From positions 1 to 64,000 of the forward strand of contig CAYSRG010000002.1 in assembly GCA_964433555.1 (NCBI GenBank): a stretch of 64,000 nucleotides of DNA. The letters are read 5' to 3'. The stretch is from Stramentimicrobium sp964433555 (GTDB lineage Bacteria > Atribacterota > Phoenicimicrobiia > Phoenicimicrobiales > Stramentimicrobiaceae). The notes under the pieces are model-generated. The model had not been told where the DNA came from. It saw only the letters and a program-made list of their open reading frames with translations, and did no database searches. Each line of letters opens with the position of its first letter. Within the stretch, counting starts at the first letter, position 1. The position numbers and the translations under genes were made by a program. This document shows positions 36,811 through 44,787 of the stretch, piece after piece.

Positions 36811-36839
36811 TTGGAAAAAAATAAGTTTTGTAATATTAT
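36811..36839 (+). promoter_or_regulatory. Probable MATE gene promoter
   Basis: TTGGAA (36811-36816), 17 nt, TATTAT (36834-36839). The predicted start near 36846 leaves a leader of about 140 nt before the MATE ATG. Confidence 0.5.
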
Positions 36840-36877
36840 AAAGGTATCAATCAAAAATTGAGGAAATAGCACATTAG

Positions 36878-36902
36878 AAAAAGGCTTTTAAAGTCTTTTT
36901 TT
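36878..36902 (+). terminator. Terminator-like hairpin in the MATE leader
   Basis: AAAAAGGCTTT is followed almost immediately by its partner and a run of Ts (AAGTCTTTTTTTG), a 9-bp stem with one G-U pair. It lies between the predicted promoter and the gene, so it could act as an attenuator. No gene upstream on the + strand would need it. Confidence 0.5.
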
Positions 36903-36986
36903 GTTATTATAGCATATAAATATTATTTTTTTAAGAAAAATATAAATCAATAAAAATTTTTATCAAAATACAAAAGGTAATTAATT

Positions 36987-38360
36987 ATGACCAGAAGAAT
37001 AAGTAGAGATTTAACTGAAGGAAATATAATAAAAAATTTACTGGTGGTTTCTATGCCCACCATGTTTGGATTCTTTGCCCAAACCCTTTATGATTTGATT
37101 GATATGGTCTGGATTGGAAGAATTTCTGCTCAGGCAGTAGCTGGAGTGGCTATTTTTGTAACTATTTTCTGGTTTGCCGATATTGTAAATGAAATTATTG
37201 GAATTAGCTCAGTATCTCTCATCTCTCAAAACTACGGAGCAGGCAAACTGGAAAAAACAAAACAGATAATTGAACAATCGATTTTCTTTAAAGCTATCGT
37301 TTCTCTGATTATGTCAGTCATACTAATTTTAATTTTAAGACCACTCAGCGTATTTTTTTCAAATGATCCTATGGTAGTTAACCATATCTTGGATTATGGC
37401 ATTATCCGTTCTATTTTTCTTCCCTTTATGTTTTCATCATTCAGTGTCAATACAGCTTTACGTTGTATTGGTGATGCCAGGAATCCTATGTTTATTATGA
37501 TATTAACTTCCATTTTAAATATCGTCCTGGATCCAATTTTAATGTTTGATATCATTCCCGGCACCTCCATTGCGGGAATGGGACTGGGAATTCAGGGAGC
37601 AGCTATTGCTACTGTAATATCAACTATAGTTGCTTTCTCAATAGGTCTATTTATTCTATTATCCGGCAAAAGTTATATCAAAATATCTTTCTCTGGCCTA
37701 TTTAAATTAAGTAAAGAAAATTTGAAAAAACTTAGTATTATAGGACTACCCACTGGCTTAGAAATGTTTTTCCGGCAGGGTGGTCAATTTTTACTATTAA
37801 AGTTTGTCTCAATTTACGGTACGCTTGCTCTGGCTACCTTTGGAATAGGAATGAAGCTGTTTAATCTGGTTTTTCTCCCTTTACTGGGTTTATCAATGGG
37901 TGGAAGTGCTGTTGCCGGACAAAATCTGGGAGCTAATAAGATTGAAAGAACACACCGTACTGCAATTTGGGCTTCTGTGCTGGGAATTTTTATAACTGGC
38001 ATTATCGCCTCTTTTACTCTGCTTTTTCCTGAATTTATTATTAAGATATTTATCAACCAAAGAGAAGTAATAGAAATGGGTAAAAAAATGGTTTACATCA
38101 TTTCTCCCAGCTTTATTGCTGTAGCTATTTCTATGGGATTAAATACTGTGTTTGCTGGTTCAGGTTATAATTTACCTTATTTATTTTCAGGAATTGCCTC
38201 TCGCTGGTTTTTTCAGATCCCCTATTCTGCTCTGGTGGTATATGTGTTACACCTACCGATTACCTATATCTGGATTGGTTTCCTGATAGCTGAATTCATA
38301 GAACTGCTGGTTATCTATATCTTTTATCAGAAGGGGAGATGGAAAATTACTAGAGTATAA
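36987..38360 (+). CDS. MATE-family multidrug/organic-cation exporter
   Basis: The 457-residue polytopic membrane protein has 12 hydrophobic segments and the MATE pattern of two bundle halves: 'FGFFAQTLYDLIDMVWIGR' in the first and 'GLPTGLEMFFRQGGQFLLL' in the second, with 'LGANKIERTHRTA' typical of the DinF/NorM group. It couples Na+ or H+ entry to drug export. It ends 10 nt from the convergent acetyltransferase gene. Confidence 0.92.
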   Translation: MTRRISRDLTEGNIIKNLLVVSMPTMFGFFAQTLYDLIDMVWIGRISAQAVAGVAIFVTIFWFADIVNEIIGISSVSLISQNYGAGKLEKTKQIIEQSIFFKAIVSLIMSVILILILRPLSVFFSNDPMVVNHILDYGIIRSIFLPFMFSSFSVNTALRCIGDARNPMFIMILTSILNIVLDPILMFDIIPGTSIAGMGLGIQGAAIATVISTIVAFSIGLFILLSGKSYIKISFSGLFKLSKENLKKLSIIGLPTGLEMFFRQGGQFLLLKFVSIYGTLALATFGIGMKLFNLVFLPLLGLSMGGSAVAGQNLGANKIERTHRTAIWASVLGIFITGIIASFTLLFPEFIIKIFINQREVIEMGKKMVYIISPSFIAVAISMGLNTVFAGSGYNLPYLFSGIASRWFFQIPYSALVVYVLHLPITYIWIGFLIAEFIELLVIYIFYQKGRWKITRV

Positions 38361-38370
38361 ATGTATTCAC

Positions 38371-38871
38371 TTAAGGAATGAGTTGTTTCATGGCCTTCTG
38401 ATCCATACGGTAAACAATCCATTCCGTTAGTGGGTAGGCACCCATGTTTTCATAAAACTTCCGGGCAGGATTCCAGTTCAAAACCATCCATTCCATCCTA
38501 CCACATTTTCTTTCTCTGGCTAATCCTACACACTTCAAGAATAATGCTTTTCCAATGCCCTTACCTCGAAATTTTTCTCTTACAAACAGGTCCTCAATAT
38601 AAAAGCCAGGTTTACCCAGAAAGGTGGAATAATTATGAAAAAAGATAACCATGCCAGCTGGTTGATCTTCCCAGTAAGCTATTTCTGCCTCTGCATAGGC
38701 TTTTTGACCAAATAATTTTTCTCTTATAGCTTCTTCATTATTTAAGACTTGATCAGCTAATTTTTCGTAAACCGCTAACTCCTTTATCAAGGACAATAAA
38801 ATTGGGGCATCCTGTTCCACAGCTATTCTAATATATAATTTTTGTTGCTTTTTATTTTCACTTTTGTTCAA
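38371..38871 (-). CDS. GNAT acetyltransferase, diamine/thialysine acetyltransferase-like
   Basis: The 166-residue GNAT enzyme has the acetyl-CoA motif 'FRGKGIGKALFLKCVGLA' and the spermidine/spermine acetyltransferase-type stretch 'FYIEDLFVREKFRG', followed by 'WNPARKFYENMGA'. Its likely substrate is a polyamine or thialysine. TTG start after AAGGAAGG. Confidence 0.85.
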   Translation of the reverse strand: MNKSENKKQQKLYIRIAVEQDAPILLSLIKELAVYEKLADQVLNNEEAIREKLFGQKAYAEAEIAYWEDQPAGMVIFFHNYSTFLGKPGFYIEDLFVREKFRGKGIGKALFLKCVGLARERKCGRMEWMVLNWNPARKFYENMGAYPLTEWIVYRMDQKAMKQLIP

Positions 38872-38929
38872 ATCAATTTACCTTCCTTTTCAAGATTTAA
38901 CCTATCATTAGTAATCTATTATAATTAAG

Positions 38930-39799
38930 CTAAAAATTCAAATATAATAGCCATCCTCCAGCCAGAATTATTATAGTTCCTGGTATTTTTTCTAGAATAT
39001 TTTCCCGGAAAATGATAGCGGAAAAAAGCAGTGTTAATATCACAGAAAGATTGCTTAATGGTTCTGCTAAACTCAAATCAAGTTGCCGCATAGCGTATAG
39101 TAAAAATAGATAGGAAAAACCATTAGTAATACCACTGCTTATGGATAGCTTTGGTTTTTCAAAAAGTACTTCTTTAACTATTTTAATATTACCTCTGATG
39201 AATAACATAGCTAACAAATTAAAGGAAATAAAGAAATAAAGTACGGTAGCATAAATAACAGGATGAATATTGGGAAGATAATATTTATCTATAATCCTCC
39301 CTAAACTCTGGCTAACAATAGCTAAAAACATCATTCTAGTAGGTATATCAGTAATTATATATTGCAATGAATAGAGCGGATTCCAAATATCTTTCAAAAA
39401 TGACGCTCCTGTAATCATTAATAAAACACCAATTACTTTGGTTAAGGTAAGTGGTTCGGATAGAAAGAAAAAAGAAAAAATAACTAGAATTAATCCATTT
39501 AAACTATAAATAGGCGTCACTAATGATGTCTCGCCTGTAGCTAGAGATGCCACAAAAGCATAGGCATATATAGTATATAAAAGACTACTGATATAACAGG
39601 GAATCAAGAAAAGTATACTGGTAACTGGAACAAATAAAGACAGGGGAACAAGGATAATTGCTCCGAAGATAAAGAATAAAAAGGTGGCAGCTAAATTATA
39701 ATCAATATCACCCTGCCGATCCCCCAGCATTCTAACTATGATTTTTTCAATGGCAATTAAAAGAATTCTGGCTAATAAAGCTAAATAAGAAATTATAAT
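38930..39799 (-). CDS. EamA/DMT-family transporter
   Basis: From the first ATG (39730) the protein would be 266 residues and lack the first membrane helix. Reading further back in frame adds 'PIIISYLALLARILLIAIEKIIVR'-like sequence, which supplies that helix and gives the usual ~290 residues. The upstream frame has no ATG, GTG or TTG; AAAGGA sits 7 nt before an in-frame ATT at 39797-39799. I therefore propose an ATT start (inference). Ten helices in two repeats, one 'SLAEPLSNLSVILTLLFSAIIF' near the C-terminus. Substrate unknown. Confidence 0.75.
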   Translation of the reverse strand: MIISYLALLARILLIAIEKIIVRMLGDRQGDIDYNLAATFLFFIFGAIILVPLSLFVPVTSILFLIPCYISSLLYTIYAYAFVASLATGETSLVTPIYSLNGLILVIFSFFFLSEPLTLTKVIGVLLMITGASFLKDIWNPLYSLQYIITDIPTRMMFLAIVSQSLGRIIDKYYLPNIHPVIYATVLYFFISFNLLAMLFIRGNIKIVKEVLFEKPKLSISSGITNGFSYLFLLYAMRQLDLSLAEPLSNLSVILTLLFSAIIFRENILEKIPGTIIILAGGWLLYLNF

Positions 39800-40202
39800 A
39801 GGTAAATCCTTTCTATGGCAAAATTGTTTTTTAATAGTTTATTAGAAATATTTTATAGCAAAACATTATATTAAAATAACCTAAAATTAATCTTTTAGCA
39901 ATAACAATCAAAGGGATGGTCTAGAATTTTCCCGATACTACTCTTTAACCTTTTGATTCCCTGGAATATTCTGAAAATTATATTGTGATAAGCTGATAAA
40001 AAGAGTAAAATATTATTATAAAAATATATAAATAAAATCGAATAATAGCCATAAATCTATAAAAATAATACACAGCTCACCTACTTTTAACTACACTCTC
40101 TTCTACATTGATAAAAAATACAACAGCAAGAAACAGTTAAATGTTATAAATCTGGTTAAAAAAAGTAAATATTTTCTTCTAGAAAAGGAAAGGAGATTCA
40201 TT
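39800..40202. other. 403-nt intergenic region before mscL
   Basis: Very AT-rich, with several poly-A and poly-T runs and no repeat, ORF or RNA structure that I can support. GGAAAGGAGA lies before the mscL ATG. Confidence 0.5.
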
Positions 40203-40649
40203 ATGTTAGAAGAATTTAAAAAATTTGTAATGCGGGGAAACGTGCTGGATATGGCAGTAGGAATTGTTATTGGCGCTGCTTTTGGTTCAATAATTACTTC
40301 CTTTGTGAAGGATGTAATAATGCCACCTATTGGTCTTCTCTTAGGAGGAATAGATTTTAGCAATCTTTTTATCTTACTTAAACAGGGAACAGCCCCGGGT
40401 CCTTATCTTACCTTAACTCAAGCACAGGAAGCCGGTGCAGTTACATTAAATTATGGTTTATTCATTAATACTATCATCAGTTTTTTGATTATAGCATTAG
40501 CAATTTTCCTGGTTATTCGTAATGTAAACAGCTGGAAGAAAAAAGAAGAGGCTCCTCCTCCATCGACTAAAGAATGCCCACATTGTTTTACTATGATTCC
40601 AATCAAGGCAAAACGTTGCCCTAACTGTACTTCCGAATTAGCCAAGTGA
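40203..40649 (+). CDS. mscL: Large-conductance mechanosensitive channel with C-terminal zinc ribbon
   Basis: The 148-residue channel opens under hypo-osmotic shock. The first helix 'LEEFKKFVMRGNVLDMAVGIVIGAAFGSI' region and 'FVKDVIMPPIGLLLGGIDFSNL' are family signatures; the second helix follows at about 80-105 ('YGLFINTIISFLIIALAIFLVI'-type). The C-terminus replaces the usual helical bundle with a Pro-rich linker and 'CPHCFTMIPIKAKRCPNC', a two-CXXC zinc ribbon. Strong ribosome-binding site. Confidence 0.95.
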   Translation: MLEEFKKFVMRGNVLDMAVGIVIGAAFGSIITSFVKDVIMPPIGLLLGGIDFSNLFILLKQGTAPGPYLTLTQAQEAGAVTLNYGLFINTIISFLIIALAIFLVIRNVNSWKKKEEAPPPSTKECPHCFTMIPIKAKRCPNCTSELAK

Positions 40650-40658
40650 ATAGATTGA

Positions 40659-40764
40659 ACAATTTTCAAGAAAGTAGGTAAAAATTCAGGGAAATCAATC
40701 TTTATTGACAGACTGACCCTCCTGGATTTTTACCTACTTTCTTTCGTTATCTTGAATTATTGAA
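40659..40764. terminator. Very long hairpin after mscL
   Basis: AAGAAAGTAGGTAAAAAT (40668-40685) is perfectly complementary to 40726-40743 over 18 bp, and the stem continues imperfectly outward (CAATTTTCAAG / CTTGAATTATTG) and inward (CAGG / CCTG). It probably ends mscL transcription; the length is more than an ordinary terminator needs. Confidence 0.65.
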
Positions 40765-40845
40765 AATTAATCTGAGCAAATCTGGGGTGTTAATACAATA
40801 TTGTCAACTTCATAATCCCAATCATCAGCCTGTTGAATTAATGAA

Positions 40846-41331
40846 TTATAGATGTTTTGCTTCTTCCAGACTATCCCTGGAAATTGCTTGTTGAGAAAAT
40901 AACCTTTCATATCTGGTTACTTTTTCCTGTAGTTCCTGCTCAACCAACTGAGCCTGACGATATTGCTCTTGGGAGGTTGGGCAGGTTGTATTAATAATTT
41001 CATCGTAACGTGCTTTGGCTAATGAATAATTAGCTTCAACTTATTTTAGATCTAAAAACACATCAATTGTTTCAAATTTAAGAAGCACTTGACCAGCTTT
41101 TATTTCATCTCCCTCGATGGACATTAAATCAATAATTTTGCCACTTACTTCGGTCTTTATTTTAGTTAATCCTTCTAATAAAACTATCACGGTAGTAAGA
41201 ATTTTCTCATAGTAATCTGTCTGTTTAACCCTAGAATAAGATACTTTTAACTGGTTTGAATCCTGGTAAAGATAAAATATTCCAAATCCAATTAAAATGA
41301 TTACTAATAAAAACAACATCTTTTTTATCAT
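40846..41331 (-). pseudogene. Broken HlyD/RND membrane-fusion protein gene
   Basis: The N-terminal 96 residues are a membrane anchor followed by a lipoyl/barrel half-motif ('VSGKIIDLMSIEGDEIKAGQVLLKF'-like), as in periplasmic adaptor proteins. An in-frame TAA (41041-41043) then interrupts the frame, after which the same frame continues as 'VEANYSLAKARYDEII' and a coiled coil ('QAQLVEQELQEKVTRYERL') until a second TAA at 40846-40848. The C-terminal half and any partner ABC or RND pump genes are missing. Relic. Confidence 0.8.
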
Positions 41332-41504
41332 CCAATACTAAGCCTCCATAAAATCAATCTTGCTTGTCTTTCCCAAAACTATTAAAATAAATAACACAAC
41401 TCTACCTTCAAAAAACCTTTTTAAGCAACAAATTTCTTATGCTGAATAAAAACTGCTTGCTAAGCAAAATACAATACAATTTAGCAATTCCCTTATGTGC
41501 AAAT

Positions 41505-41532
41505 TTGTATTTTTATTATTATCAGGTATAAT
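41505..41532 (+). promoter_or_regulatory. Probable promoter of the OLE-type RNA
   Basis: TTGTAT (41505-41510), 16 nt, TATAAT (41527-41532) on the + strand. A start near 41539 would place the RNA's closing stem about 80 nt into the transcript. Confidence 0.45.
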
Positions 41533-41620
41533 ATAGGTAGTCATTAATTACAATACTTGATTTCAATAATAGGTAATCTATTGAAACTGATAAGCTAAAA
41601 TTTAAATAAGAATTCGACTT

Positions 41621-42188
41621 ACATAGATGGTGCAGTATCCTAGTTAATACCCTGTTCTTGAAGGCGGGCCTAAAAATCCGTCAAGGGCACACCGATGAAG
41701 TTCCTGGTGTTGGCTGCTGACGCCCAGTTGGGAGCTGATGCTGGGAGTTAAGGGTAAGGGGCGATCCGTAATGGCATGCGGGCGTAGACCCCTTTCCCGT
41801 GGAGGCTTATATAGTCTGGGAAAGTATATAAGCGAACCTGCATCTGTTGCAAGATGGGTGCAGCGTAGCCTGCTTTGCGTGGTTCAGGGGGGGGCATAAA
41901 AACTTGGTATGTATCGAGGTACCCGGTACCATTACTATAGCTGAAACCTGGGCTGCTAAAGAAGCTAGGGAACAGTGAGTATTTGAAGGAAAACTTCTAG
42001 GCTGTCGGCTTTCTGTCGGATAGGTCAGGGATTGAAGTGTGGTCTTAGTGGCAATCCAGTCCTATATCGGGTGACTGTATAGCTGGAATATGAAAGGGAA
42101 ACCACCTGTCTGGAAACAGCAGGTTATTCCAGGGGAAAACCTACTGGACCTAAGCCGCAACATTGACCTGGCTTATTGCCATCTATGT
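41621..42188 (+). ncRNA. OLE-type large structured RNA
   Basis: This ~570-nt region has no coding ORF and is much richer in G and C than the surrounding DNA. Its ends pair exactly: ACATAGATGG (41621-41630) with CCATCTATGT (42179-42188), continued by two G-U pairs. Inside are further strong helices, for example GCTTATATA (41805-41813) with TATATAAGC (41825-41833), and ACCTG/CAGGT near 42100-42125. Size (OLE RNAs are about 600 nt) and the downstream OapA-like gene match the OLE (ornate, large, extremophilic) RNA arrangement known from extremophilic Bacillota. OLE RNA forms a membrane-associated complex with OapA and affects tolerance to cold, alcohol and Mg2+. Assignment rests on context and length; I cannot run a covariance model. 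Confidence 0.82.
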
Positions 42189-42374
42189 TAGAATCTACTT
42201 CGGTTAAAGATTAAGGTTTATTATACAAAATAATAAGAAAGGATAATGATGGGAGGCTTCTCCTTTAAAATCCCTCACAGAAAATATTTAATAAGGAAAA
42301 TCTATCTTGTTAGATAAATAAGGTAGGTAAGGAATTAGTAAATATTTTGCTTGCCCTTAATTTAAGGAGAAATC

Positions 42375-42393
42375 AAGGGGAAGGATTCCCCTT
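42375..42393. repeat. Dispersed palindromic element, copy 2 (oapA leader)
   Basis: AAGGGGAA (42375-42382), loop GGA, TTCCCCTT (42386-42393). The same GGGGAA...TTCCCC core is seen at 33693-33717. It lies between the OLE-type RNA and oapA and may form part of their common transcript. 42189-42374 holds AT-rich leader only. Confidence 0.5.
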
Positions 42394-42417
42394 AAATATC
42401 TTACAGTTAATCTCAGG

Positions 42418-42969
42418 GTGATTCTTATATTGAAGAATTTGAAAGAAAGCATTATAGTCACTGTTCTGACCTTTTGCTTAACTATAATAACTGCATTAAT
42501 TTCCTATTCCTGGATCGACTCAATTTCTTTTTTTCTAGCCGTTATCATTCTAATTATTATCATCTCTATAGGCGTTATTGGAGATATGATTGGTTTTGCA
42601 GCAGCTGCGGCAGAAGAAAAATCCTTTCATTCCAAAGCAGCAAAAAAAGTTTTTGGTGCTAAAAAGGGACTTTTTTTAGTAAAAAATGCTAATCGTGTCG
42701 CCAATTTCATGGGTGATATTATAGGGGATATTTGTGGAATTTTGAGCGGTTCTTTAGGAACAGTTTTAGTAATAAAAATAGCAAGCAAATGGCAAACTCC
42801 CAAAAGCTGGCTTGACTTATTGGTGCTTGGTCTAATTGCAGCTATTACTGTTGGAGGGAAATCTTTTTTAAAGAGTTATGGGCTGCGTAAAGCTAATGAA
42901 ATAATCTTATTTGTTGGTAAAATCTTAGCCAGTCCAGCCTTGCTGAAACGCATTATTAAAAGATTTTAA
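42418..42969 (+). CDS. oapA: OapA-like OLE-associated membrane protein
   Basis: The 183-residue protein has hydrophobic segments at about 13-31, 37-58, 105-122 and 130-148. Between the second and third it carries 'GDMIGFAAAAAEEKSFHSKAAKKV' -like sequence and 'VANFMGDIIGDICGILSG', i.e. acidic residues near 66-67 and a DxxxD at 100-104. From memory the best-studied OapA of Bacillus halodurans has key acidic residues at E71 and D104, in matching positions. OapA binds OLE RNA at the membrane and is implicated in Mg2+ homeostasis. GTG at 42418 or, with better spacing from AGGGTG, TTG at 42430 may be the start. It follows the RNA by about 230 nt. Confidence 0.85.
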   Translation: MILILKNLKESIIVTVLTFCLTIITALISYSWIDSISFFLAVIILIIIISIGVIGDMIGFAAAAAEEKSFHSKAAKKVFGAKKGLFLVKNANRVANFMGDIIGDICGILSGSLGTVLVIKIASKWQTPKSWLDLLVLGLIAAITVGGKSFLKSYGLRKANEIILFVGKILASPALLKRIIKRF

Positions 42970-43037
42970 TTATCTTTCCTAACCTAATTCAACAAATCCG
43001 AAAGAATTCAACCACATTGTAATCTGGTCTAATAAAA

Positions 43038-43080
43038 ATTCAAAAACCCTGAGGCAGAGGGATGGTCAGGGTTTTTGAAT
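43038..43080. terminator. Bidirectional terminator between oapA and the micro-ORF
   Basis: ATTCAAAAACCCTGA (43038-43052) pairs with TCAGGGTTTTTGAAT (43066-43080) over 15 bp. T-rich tails lie within and after the stem on both strands, so it can end the + strand OLE/oapA transcript and the minus-strand micro-ORF transcript. Confidence 0.8.
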
Positions 43081-43105
43081 TCGTCTTAATTCTGCGATTT
43101 ATCTG

Positions 43106-43129
43106 AACTGATTATTGGAATAATCAGTT
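43106..43129. repeat. Perfect 11-bp palindrome 3' of the micro-ORF
   Basis: AACTGATTATT (43106-43116), GG, AATAATCAGTT (43119-43129). It lies between the micro-ORF stop and the bidirectional terminator and would form a hairpin in that transcript, or be a protein-binding site. Confidence 0.6.
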
Positions 43130-43144
43130 AGAAGTCTTGTGTTA

Positions 43145-43198
43145 TTATTTTTTCTTTTTTTCGGTCTCTTTTGTCTTCTTTCCGCAACCTTTAGCCAT
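43145..43198 (-). CDS. 17-residue lysine-rich micro-ORF
   Basis: ATG at 43198 reads MAKGCGKKTKETEKKKK and stops at 43145. It is preceded by a strong ribosome-binding site (AAGAGGTG, 5 nt before the ATG), a consensus promoter at 43294-43322, and followed by a hairpin and the bidirectional terminator. That full set of signals makes a real small transcript likely; whether the peptide is made and what it does is unknown. The single Cys flanked by Gly is notable. Confidence 0.55.
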   Translation of the reverse strand: MAKGCGKKTKETEKKKK

Positions 43199-43293
43199 TT
43201 CGGCACCTCTTTTCTATAATCATTATTAATTACAAAGGAACCTCTTCACTAATCTTTGCATCGACCAAAATTAATATTGTTTCTACTAAATAA

Positions 43294-43322
43294 CTTATAC
43301 ATTTAAATAAATATTTTGTCAA
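43294..43322 (-). promoter_or_regulatory. Near-consensus sigma-70 promoter for a ~250-nt transcript
   Basis: On the minus strand TTGACA (rc 43317-43322), 17 nt, TATAAG (rc 43294-43299), one of the two best promoters in the window. The transcript would run from about 43287 to the terminator at 43038-43080. The rest of 43323-43539 is AT-rich with no signal. Confidence 0.6.
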
Positions 43323-43539
43323 TAACTTTTTGAATTATCTGTAATAAATTTTTAGTTAATTGAAATGACTTCTTACTCCATTAAATAGCTTTCTCCAAAT
43401 CCTACTTCTTGCAGTCACCAAGTAGGATAATCCGCCGAATCAAGGACGTTCACATAACCATAATCATCTTTTCCTTCCTCAAACTTAATTTATTTTTAAT
43501 CATCCTATGGTAATTATTATTTTTAATAAAGTTAATATC

Positions 43540-44070
43540 TCATCTCGCTCGTAAAATCCATTTCTGAACAGATCTTTTTTGTCCGAAGCGGATACAATTA
43601 ATCGTCCGGTAATATTCAAATCCAAGTTTCCTCATGACCGCTTTAGCCCTGATATTATTCGGGAGAATAAGGGCATAAATATTTTCTAAACAAAACAGCT
43701 GGATTATATTATTAAGTAAAGGGAGTGCTGCTTCCACCATAAAACCCTTTCCCCATTCACGGGGGAAAAGCATAAAAAAAATCTCAGCAGTCATATGTTT
43801 TAAATCTACTTTAAATCCGCACCCGCCAATAAGGCGATTATCTTTTTTCTTATAAATGGAATATAATAACCAGGTATAATCAGGATTTGTTTTTTGGGAA
43901 ATTTGACTTAGAAAATCTCTCACTCTTTGAAAATCAGTAGAAAACTCAGGAATGTCTAATGAGCTATTAACCATTGGATTGGTTAATAATAAAAAGAACT
44001 CATTAAAATCTTTCTGATGATAGGGATATATTTTAAGATGTTCAGTCTGAAAACATAATCTTTCTGACAA
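43540..44070 (-). CDS. GNAT acetyltransferase, RimJ/RimL-like
   Basis: The 176-residue protein has the RimJ/L pattern: 'FSTDFQRVRDFLSQI' region, 'LIGGCGFKVDLKHMTAEIFFML', the acetyl-CoA loop 'WGKGFMVEAALPLL' and 'NIRAKAVMRKLGFEY'. It probably acetylates an N-terminus or a small amine. It follows the HD hydrolase gene by 10 nt. Confidence 0.85.
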   Translation of the reverse strand: MSERLCFQTEHLKIYPYHQKDFNEFFLLLTNPMVNSSLDIPEFSTDFQRVRDFLSQISQKTNPDYTWLLYSIYKKKDNRLIGGCGFKVDLKHMTAEIFFMLFPREWGKGFMVEAALPLLNNIIQLFCLENIYALILPNNIRAKAVMRKLGFEYYRTINCIRFGQKRSVQKWILRAR

Positions 44071-44080
44071 AATTAATCCC

Positions 44081-44755
44081 TTACTTTTCCCCTTTCCATT
44101 CCTTATAAAAACGATTCAAATAATTCTCTAAGAAATCATGCCTACCTTGAGCTAATTTCTTACCATAAGCGGTATACATCATATCCTTTAATTTTAGGAG
44201 TTTTTCATAAAAATGATTAATAGAAGGACCTTCAGTATTTTTGTATTCCTCCCGGGATATATTAGGGTTAGGGGGAATTCTGGGGTCATAGATAGGTCTG
44301 TGGTAATAACCACCATAGGTAAAGGCTCGGGCAATACCGATTGCTCCCATGGCATCAAGTTTATCGGCATCACTCACAGCTTTAAACTCCAGGCTCTTTT
44401 TATCTGTTCCGTTTTTATCCTTTTGGGAAAGGGTCTTCATAAAAGAAATATCTTTGGTAATAGCAATTATCTTTTTAATAAGAGAGGAATTTAGTGGTAA
44501 TGAATGTAGGTATCTGGCCACTACATCTGGTCCCCGTTTTTCATCACCAGCAAAAAACTTATAATCACCAATATCATGAAGCAGGGCAGCCATTTCCACG
44601 ATAAAAGGATCTGCTCCTTCTTCTTGTGCTATCTTTAAAGCTATCACTCTCACTCTATGGGTATGCCACCAATCATGACCGGTAGCTTCTCGCTGAAAAA
44701 AATCCTGTACATATTTTTCTGTTTTTTCTATTATCTGATTAGAACTTAATATCAT
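44081..44755 (-). CDS. HD-domain phosphohydrolase (YedJ-like)
   Basis: The 224-residue protein has the HD metal motif: 'GHDWWHTHRVRVIALKIA' (first His), 'AALLHDIGDYKF' (HD pair) and 'SDADKLDAMGAIGIARAFTYGG' (late Asp). This group hydrolyses phosphate esters, probably nucleotides; the exact substrate is unknown. Confidence 0.88.
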   Translation of the reverse strand: MILSSNQIIEKTEKYVQDFFQREATGHDWWHTHRVRVIALKIAQEEGADPFIVEMAALLHDIGDYKFFAGDEKRGPDVVARYLHSLPLNSSLIKKIIAITKDISFMKTLSQKDKNGTDKKSLEFKAVSDADKLDAMGAIGIARAFTYGGYYHRPIYDPRIPPNPNISREEYKNTEGPSINHFYEKLLKLKDMMYTAYGKKLAQGRHDFLENYLNRFYKEWKGEK

Positions 44756-44787
44756 CTTACCTAATGCGATAACCTATATTATCTTTT

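Larger units (their letters stand above)
36657..36986. other. 330-nt MATE leader region
   Basis: Contains a plus-strand promoter (36811-36839) and a terminator-like hairpin (36878-36902) before the MATE gene. No known riboswitch consensus is recognised. Confidence 0.4.

Noticed and set aside
41041..41043. Selenocysteine or programmed recoding at in-frame stops
   Set aside because: The codons are TAA, not TGA, and the rest of the HlyD-like gene is also truncated, so decay is simpler.
41621..42188. Group II intron or other ribozyme for the structured block
   Set aside because: No reverse-transcriptase ORF, no recognisable domain V, and the block is closed by its own terminal stem and followed by an OapA-like gene; OLE fits better.
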